Positions 59,238-64,000 of a stretch of 64,000 bases of DNA are shown here, piece by piece. Made by a program: the position numbers and the translations under genes. The notes below the pieces were generated by a model that did not search any database, had not been told where the DNA came from, and worked only from the letters and a program-made list of their open reading frames with translations. Within the stretch, counting starts at the first letter, position 1. Every line of letters begins with the position of its first letter. The DNA is from CANGTU01 sp046336655 (GTDB lineage Bacteria > Bacteroidota > Bacteroidia > Flavobacteriales_D > Sanyastnellaceae), in assembly GCA_046336655.1 (NCBI GenBank), contig JBKDGH010000118.1, positions 1 through 64,000 on the forward strand, given 5' to 3'.

Positions 59238-61849
59238 CACGCGGACTTTTGATCGTGCTGTGCGTGATGGCAGGGCTGCTATCCTCCGCGCAGGTTGAGT
59301 CTGCCCGCATTACAGGCGATTACGGCCCGATGCCACTCGAGACTTTTCTAAGTGAAATAAAAGCGTCTTACCCTGTGAAATTCGCCTATGACCCCGGCGT
59401 AATTGAAGGAATTGAGGTTGCTGTTTCTTGCAACGGGACTCCTCTCGGGGAGGTACTCGATGAAGTACTTCTCAATACAGGGATTGGTTGGAGGACTGTC
59501 CGAAAAACAATCGTACTCTTTCAAAACCCCGCTCAGCCTGAGCTTAACCCCGCTCCTTCAGTTCAACCCTTGGCACAGTGGAGTGCAGTTATCGCGGATG
59601 CAGAATCGGGGGAGGGGCTCCCGTTCGCAGTGGTGAAGCTCAGCTGTCTGCCGGGTGCAATTGCTTCGAACGAATATGGCCAGGTCAATGTATTGGATAT
59701 TCCATCGGACACCTGCATCGTCTCTGTGTATTACACCGGTTACGAAACGCGGTCATTCCGCCTCAATTCGGCATGGGCTCAGAAGCGAACGGTAACAATG
59801 AAGCCCTTGCGCACTTTTCTTCCTCAGGCTGAAATCGTGGCTGAATATTCCGAACTGATAGAAACCGGAAACAGTCCGGGTGTGATTTCTTTTAATCCTG
59901 CAGATCTTCAAGCCATCAATACCAGCGGTGAGAACGATGTCATGCGCGGAGCGCAGTTGCTGCCAGGAGTTTCAGGTACCACCGAAAGCAGCAATGGGAT
60001 CATCATCCGGGGTAGCGATCCGGATCAGACGCTCGTTCAATTTGACGATTTCACGGTCTTTCACCTCGATCATTTCTTCGGCAATTCGAGTGCGATTAAC
60101 GCAGATATGGTGAAGCAGGTAAGAGTATACAAGGGAATTTCGGATGCAGCATTCGGCGGCCGCACAGGCGGTCTCGTGAGAATCACAGGAAAGGAGGGAA
60201 ACAAACTCAAGCCTTCTGCATCGGTCACTCTCGGCACGCTGTCAGGGAGCGTGCTGCTCGAATCACCGGTGGGCATGCAAGGCGCATTAATCCTTGCAGC
60301 TCGCAGATCGTACACCGATCTTATACCTTCACCTGCATTTAAAAATTTGTACACGAGTTCGTACAATCAGGGCGGCGTTCAATCCATCCAATCGGAATTA
60401 TTCAGCGCTGATAACCGGCCTGATTTTTACTATCAGGACCTCACAGCCAAGTGGTCAACGCGCAGCAAATCCGGCGACCGGTTCAACATATCAGGATACA
60501 TCGGACGCGACAAACTTTCCCAGACAATCCGCAAGAACGCAGGCGACGAAGCCTTTACTGTAACGCATTCGGATGAGAGCCAGTGGGGCAATAGCGGACT
60601 GGGTGCACGATGGCACCGAGAGCGCAAGAAGGGAGTGCACATGCTCGTGTCCTCCGGAATCAGCAGGTATCAGAGCAACTATTTTTCATCAGACTCCATT
60701 GTGCAACCAGCCACTGGCGTTCCTCAGCGCATTTTCAGTGACGAGCGCTTTCAGCTCACAGATTTCAATTTGCGCGCGGAGCACGGTCGCCGCACGGGTT
60801 CGTGGAGAATCCGCATGGGCGCACACATCAATCGATCGGCTATCAGAGCTTCGGCTTTGCCCGGCTCAGAGCCAGGAAATGAAGAGGTTAATAGGGTGTC
60901 TTCGCTCTACCTGCAAACAGAAGGAGTCTGGAAGTCACTGGAAATCTCAGCAGGCCTTAGAATCGGGCATTTCTCGGAAGATGGCAATTGGTATCCTGAA
61001 TGGAGATGGTCAATCTCACACGCAATGGGAGAACATTTCCGGCTTAAATCAGGCATATTCCGCACACACCAGTTCATTCACCGGTTGCGTCCGCAGAGTC
61101 TCGCACTTAATCATTCGGATTTATGGGTATGGTCTGGCACCACGAACGTTCCGGTGCTGCAAAGTGATCAGTTTTCTGCGGGTTTCATCTATTCCAGAAA
61201 GGCCTGGACACTCGATGTGGAGGGATACTTCAAAGGCAATCGGGGAGTAATGGAATACCTGCCACCGTACTTGAACGCCATTATTCCGGGCGACTCGCTG
61301 CTGTTCGGATCCGGCAAGGCCTCAGGGGTTGATGTGTTGCTTGGATATAACCGGAGAGGTCATCATGTATGGCTGGCCTATTCACTCATGAAAACCTCCA
61401 ATAACTTTGGCAATGACGTGGGCACCACAGTTCCGGAGTGGTTTGATCAGCGGCATGAAGTAAAGATGACATATCAGTGGGAGAAAACCAACTGGGAATT
61501 TGCGTCGGCGCTCTTCATCGGTACCGGAAGGCCGTTCACTCCGCTACTCGGCTCATTCGAGATACCACTTGAACAGGGCGGGTCAGTGACTTCTCCTGTG
61601 TTCGGCCCGCTCCACTCGCTGCGCATGAGGCCTTACTACAGGCTCGATCTCGCAGCGGGCTGGAAAGCGGATTACAGAGGCGTCCGCTACGCTATGAGAG
61701 CAACCGTTTTCAATGCATGGAATCAGACCAACGTGCGTGATATCCGGTACACCGGAGTTTACAACGGTGCAGGGAACGAAGTCTTTATTGAAAACAGAAT
61801 CAACATGACAGGGATTATTCCGGGGATTCAACTTCTTGTAAAATGGTAA
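59234..61849 (+). CDS. TonB-dependent outer-membrane receptor with STN signalling domain
   Basis: The 871-residue protein has a signal peptide (about 1-19), an STN/secretin-like domain (about 25-100; MPLETFLSEIKASYPVKFAYD, TPLGEVLDEVLLNTGIGW), a CarboxypepD_reg domain (about 117-195; VIADAESGEGLPFAVVKL), a TonB plug (NTSGENDVMRGAQLLPGVSG, NGIIIRGSDPDQTLVQFDD, GRTGGLVRI) and a barrel ending in FIENRINMTGIIPGIQLLVKW. The STN domain indicates signal transfer to the FecR anti-sigma factor, so the receptor both imports a ligand and controls the adjacent sigma factor. The ligand is unknown; a siderophore, oligosaccharide or peptide are all possible. It overlaps its neighbours on both sides. Confidence 0.93.
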   Translation: MTRGLLIVLCVMAGLLSSAQVESARITGDYGPMPLETFLSEIKASYPVKFAYDPGVIEGIEVAVSCNGTPLGEVLDEVLLNTGIGWRTVRKTIVLFQNPAQPELNPAPSVQPLAQWSAVIADAESGEGLPFAVVKLSCLPGAIASNEYGQVNVLDIPSDTCIVSVYYTGYETRSFRLNSAWAQKRTVTMKPLRTFLPQAEIVAEYSELIETGNSPGVISFNPADLQAINTSGENDVMRGAQLLPGVSGTTESSNGIIIRGSDPDQTLVQFDDFTVFHLDHFFGNSSAINADMVKQVRVYKGISDAAFGGRTGGLVRITGKEGNKLKPSASVTLGTLSGSVLLESPVGMQGALILAARRSYTDLIPSPAFKNLYTSSYNQGGVQSIQSELFSADNRPDFYYQDLTAKWSTRSKSGDRFNISGYIGRDKLSQTIRKNAGDEAFTVTHSDESQWGNSGLGARWHRERKKGVHMLVSSGISRYQSNYFSSDSIVQPATGVPQRIFSDERFQLTDFNLRAEHGRRTGSWRIRMGAHINRSAIRASALPGSEPGNEEVNRVSSLYLQTEGVWKSLEISAGLRIGHFSEDGNWYPEWRWSISHAMGEHFRLKSGIFRTHQFIHRLRPQSLALNHSDLWVWSGTTNVPVLQSDQFSAGFIYSRKAWTLDVEGYFKGNRGVMEYLPPYLNAIIPGDSLLFGSGKASGVDVLLGYNRRGHHVWLAYSLMKTSNNFGNDVGTTVPEWFDQRHEVKMTYQWEKTNWEFASALFIGTGRPFTPLLGSFEIPLEQGGSVTSPVFGPLHSLRMRPYYRLDLAAGWKADYRGVRYAMRATVFNAWNQTNVRDIRYTGVYNGAGNEVFIENRINMTGIIPGIQLLVKW

Positions 61850-62607
61850 GGTATCTGTCCGGTATAATGGCACTTGGTATGTTCTCCTGCACCGCTGAGA
61901 GTGTTTCGTCGCTGCGTGAGGAAGAACTCATCGTCACCGCAGTGTTTCGCGCAGGCGGGGAGTCGCAATCGGTATCGGTAATTGCACTCGATCCGGCAAC
62001 CGGCATGGCCATTCCTGCGGCCGGTGAGTTGCGTGTTTTTAATGGTACATCCTGGACTACTTACGCTCAGGAGGAGCAAGTATACGTGTCTCCTGCGGAT
62101 GCAGAGCCCATTCCCTTTGAGATCGAAGGAAAAGTGATATTTGAGCACGCGGGGAATATGGTGGAGGGCGTGTTCATCACACCCGAAGCGTTGTCTCCCG
62201 GCTTCACCACGCCTTTGGAATTCGCAGTGGAAGCAGCATTACCTGAACAGATTGTGTTTTCAGCTAACTGGAATGCCCTGTCCGGCTACGAGTACATCGC
62301 GAGACTGAGTTGCCTCGAAGACGCGCCGCTGGCGATTCCTTTCTCCGGACAAGCAGGACTGTTTGAAGCACGGAATCAGGGGCCGTTTCTCGCTCCTGAA
62401 CTGTCCATACGGGGCAATGATTTTCGGTATTACGGAACGCATCTGCTTGAGATTGTGGCCGTGGATGCATTGTACCGCGATGCCCATTTCTTCAATCCTG
62501 TGTCGTTGTCCGGCGACTTGCTTTCGTTTCCCTCCAATGTCTCCGGGGGATTGGGTTTCGTCACAGCAACCAGTTCATTCAGTCTGCAGCTTGAAATTTT
62601 ACCTTGA
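61843..62607 (+). CDS. DUF4249-like lipoprotein, receptor partner
   Basis: The 254-residue protein overlaps the receptor gene by seven bases. The N-terminus (MVRYLSGIMALGMFSCTAES) carries a lipobox with Cys16. The mature part is strand-rich: EELIVTAVFRAGGESQSVSVIALDPATG, TAALPEQIVFSANWNALSG-like segments and RLSCLEDAP, ending in TATSSFSLQLEILP. Lipoproteins of the DUF4249 type follow STN-containing TonB receptors in many Bacteroidota and probably cap the receptor from outside; this one is noticeably shorter than the usual ~370-400 residues. Assignment to that family is by position and general pattern, so it is moderate. Confidence 0.7.
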   Translation: MVRYLSGIMALGMFSCTAESVSSLREEELIVTAVFRAGGESQSVSVIALDPATGMAIPAAGELRVFNGTSWTTYAQEEQVYVSPADAEPIPFEIEGKVIFEHAGNMVEGVFITPEALSPGFTTPLEFAVEAALPEQIVFSANWNALSGYEYIARLSCLEDAPLAIPFSGQAGLFEARNQGPFLAPELSIRGNDFRYYGTHLLEIVAVDALYRDAHFFNPVSLSGDLLSFPSNVSGGLGFVTATSSFSLQLEILP

Positions 62608-62664
62608 AAAATCAACAGAACAGGTAGGGTAATTCAACCAGCCGATGTAAAACCAGCGAATACA

Positions 62665-63510
62665 ATGGAAAGCAAGAACGAGAAAGAGAAGTATCAGCAC
62701 ATTCTGAAGTCTTGGGAGACGCCTTTTACGCGCACCTCCGGAGAATCCTGGAAAGAGCTGGAGATGAAGTTGTCGCAGGCGGTGCCGGTGAGGCCAATGA
62801 ATACACGCCGGGTATGGCAGTGGGCGGCAGCAGCAGTCGCTGTGATAGCGCTGGGCACGGGTATTTTCTGGTCGTCTGGTTTGGGTAAAGCAATGCAGTA
62901 TGCCACTGCAAACGGCCAGACCACGGAGGTCAGTCTTCCCGACCAGTCGCAGGTTTGGCTGAACGGATCCTCTTCAATCGCATGGAGTAATTCATGGGAT
63001 GAGCGGGCTGTTGAGTTGAGCGGACAAGCGTTTTTCAGGGTTTCCAGAGGAAACACCTTTACGGTTAACACAGCGGCAGGAAGCGTGGAAGTAATAGGTA
63101 CATCATTTGACGTCAATGCGATGTCTGGCGGCCTTTCTGTGGAATGTCACACCGGAAAGGTGCGGGTCATAACCGGCGGTGAAACGATCATGCTGTCTCC
63201 CGGTGAGCGGGCGGAACTTGTTGATGGATCGCTCAAGGTCAATGCATTTGAGCCGGGTAACCCGGGCTGGCTCACCGAGGAACTAGAGTTTGCAAAGGCC
63301 TCACCTCAGGAGTTGTTTCAGAAGTTGGGAACGCACTTTGGCTTTGAAATGGTGCTGGAGGGAAACGCCACAGGCGAATTCACCGGATCCGTGAACACTT
63401 CAAGCATCGATGAAGCGCTGCAGATTGCTTGTCTGCCCCTCGGTCTCAGCTATGAACTGGATTTGACCGCTGAGCGGGTGCGGGTGTTTAAAGCCACCGC
63501 AAAGCGTTAA
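62665..63510 (+). CDS. FecR family anti-sigma factor
   Basis: The 281-residue single-pass membrane protein has a cytoplasmic N-terminal part of ~80 residues (WETPFTRTSGESWKELEMKLSQ), a membrane helix near 50-67 (VWQWAAAAVAVIALGTGIFW), the FecR domain (about 75-175; VSLPDQSQVWLNGSSSIAW, VEVIGTSFDVNAM, VECHTGKVRVI, MLSPGERAELVDG) and the DUF4974 C-terminal part (ELEFAKASPQELFQKLGTHFGFEMVLEG). It should hold the sigma factor and release it when the receptor STN domain signals. Its position last, after receptor and lipoprotein, differs from the usual sigma-FecR-receptor order. Confidence 0.92.
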   Translation: MESKNEKEKYQHILKSWETPFTRTSGESWKELEMKLSQAVPVRPMNTRRVWQWAAAAVAVIALGTGIFWSSGLGKAMQYATANGQTTEVSLPDQSQVWLNGSSSIAWSNSWDERAVELSGQAFFRVSRGNTFTVNTAAGSVEVIGTSFDVNAMSGGLSVECHTGKVRVITGGETIMLSPGERAELVDGSLKVNAFEPGNPGWLTEELEFAKASPQELFQKLGTHFGFEMVLEGNATGEFTGSVNTSSIDEALQIACLPLGLSYELDLTAERVRVFKATAKR

Positions 63511-63540
63511 GAGGTGTTAACCTGGCGGGCCGGTGCAACA

Positions 63541-63667
63541 TTTGCCCGAAGATCGGGTTCATATAAATAGGCGGGTAAAACCCGCACATGAAAAAGTAAG
63601 TAACAATCCCCGAAGCGTTCATTCTGAACGCATCAGATAGTATAGTTAGTTTTAGTTAAGGTTTAGA
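63541..63667 (+). ncRNA. structured intergenic region, candidate small RNA or leader
   Basis: Three perfect short hairpins follow one another: CCCGA-aga-TCGGG (63545-63557), GCGGGT-aaa-ACCCGC (63571-63585) and GCGTTC-attct-GAACGC (63615-63631), ending at a strong terminator. A TTTG at 63541 is followed after 17 bases by TATAAATA, a poor -7 match. A mini open frame ATG-AAA-AAG-TAA begins at 63588. This could be a small RNA, the 3' region of the fecR transcript, or a regulatory leader upstream of queA; no known RNA family was recognised. Confidence 0.35.
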
Positions 63668-63703
63668 AATCAGGGCCGGAAACGTCTGGCCCTGATTTTT
63701 TTT
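63668..63703 (+). terminator. Rho-independent terminator before queA
   Basis: AATCAGGGCC and GGCCCTGATT pair perfectly over 10 bases with a 10-base loop and are followed by eight T. It is 158 bases after the fecR stop and 48 bases before queA, and probably ends the sigma-receptor-fecR transcript or the candidate small RNA. Confidence 0.92.
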
Positions 63704-63751
63704 ATGGCCTTCTGCCGCATTTTCAGTGCAGGCGCAGATTAGTTTAGCGCA

Positions 63752-64000
63752 GTGACTCCGAGCGAAATCAGAATAGAAGATTACGATTATTCACTTCCTG
63801 AAGATCGTATTCCGCACCAGCCCCTACCGGAGAGGGCTTCATCTAAATTACTTGTCTGTCAGGCAGGCGCGATTTCTGATCGCGTATTCAGGGATCTTCC
63901 ATCGCTGCTTCAGAGTGGAGACCGGATTTTTCTGAATGAAACACGCGTCATTCCCGCGCGATTGATTTTTTTTCGCGAATCCGGAGCGCGCATTGAAATA
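63752..64000 (+). CDS. queA: tRNA ribosyltransferase-isomerase QueA (3' end outside window)
   Basis: The first 83 residues are visible, from a GTG at 63752: (M)TPSEIRIEDYDYSLPEDRIPHQPLPERASSKLL in outline, then IFLNETRVIPARLIFF and ESGARIEI. These are the conserved N-terminal blocks of S-adenosylmethionine:tRNA ribosyltransferase-isomerase, which adds the epoxyqueuosine side chain precursor to tRNA. The start gives the standard family N-terminus. The remaining ~270 residues lie beyond the window. A -7-like TAGTTTAG (one mismatch) lies about 12 bases upstream of the start. Confidence 0.9.
   Translation, partial: MTPSEIRIEDYDYSLPEDRIPHQPLPERASSKLLVCQAGAISDRVFRDLPSLLQSGDRIFLNETRVIPARLIFFRESGARIEI

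Noticed and set aside
63588..63599. Mini open frame ATG-AAA-AAG-TAA as a gene or leader peptide
   Set aside because: Three codons are too short to claim coding function; it is mentioned only as part of the structured interval.
1..64000. Search for tRNA, rRNA, transposase, integrase, phage or toxin-antitoxin genes
   Set aside because: None was recognised by eye in the coding frames or intergenic gaps; a covariance scan was not possible here.

Overview
The window looks like a contig from a Bacteroidota bacterium, probably a Flavobacteriales-like lineage with unusually balanced base composition. The evidence is a set of family hallmarks: TAnnTTTG-type -7 promoter boxes close to start codons; very large secreted proteins with HYR modules or GCTDP-x-NYDP repeats; a type IX secretion (T9SS)-like C-terminal domain; DUF4286, DUF4783 and DUF4249-like proteins; an ECF sigma/TonB receptor/FecR set; a PID-CTERM/exosortase locus; and an SDR-type threonine dehydrogenase. 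No tRNA, rRNA, CRISPR array, integrase, transposase or phage gene was recognised. Gene density is high and no stretch longer than about 300 bases lacks a gene.

Layout. 1-5.1 kb: the tail of a secreted protein, a MORN-like secreted protein, a cation-diffusion transporter, DUF4286, then a tightly coupled trio (membrane protein, c-type cytochrome lipoprotein, HflX GTPase) converging on a DUF4783 protein. 5.2-9.1 kb: a fatty-acid/ribosome operon (DUF177, rpmF, fabH, accB, accC). 9.1-11.1 kb: a YdjM-like membrane protein and a sulfatase-modifying-factor-like protein whose 5' end seems frame-shifted in an A run. 11.1-22.7 kb (minus strand): mutS, clpX, priA, a 1389-residue HYR-repeat surface protein and clpP.

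22.7-31.4 kb (minus strand): an eight-gene operon that starts with a Wzc-type tyrosine autokinase and continues with a glycosyltransferase, GNAT, SpsF-like nucleotidyltransferase, class III aminotransferase, SDR, DUF4910 protein and a second SpsF-like nucleotidyltransferase. It looks like a surface-glycan module making and attaching an activated, modified sugar. Divergently transcribed from it, at 31.5-33.3 kb, is a compact exosortase operon: a 71-residue PID-CTERM peptide, an exosortase with an apparent Cys-Arg-His triad, a small membrane partner and a translationally coupled small soluble protein. This is the most interesting system in the window.

33.6-37.2 kb: a 1184-residue secreted repeat protein ending in a dockerin-like motif. 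37.2-43.8 kb: an M28 peptidase and SDR pair, nitroreductase, an outer-membrane barrel protein, two tandem paralogous secreted proteins and an MsbA-like ABC exporter. 43.9-47.4 kb: gmd, a PlsC-like acyltransferase and a two-domain VOC protein, convergent with an SDR. 48.2-50.0 kb: a PhoB/PhoR-like two-component pair preceded by three TTAA elements at exact 11-bp spacing. 50.0-58.5 kb: an MBL hydrolase, a TolB-propeller/outer-membrane-barrel protein, a glutaminyl-cyclase-like M28 enzyme, cysS, a MORN protein and threonine dehydrogenase. 58.7-63.5 kb: an ECF sigma factor, an STN-containing TonB receptor, a lipoprotein and FecR, forming a cell-surface signalling unit. The window ends in a structured intergenic region and the 5' part of queA.

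All functions are inferred from sequence recognition by eye; no database search was run.
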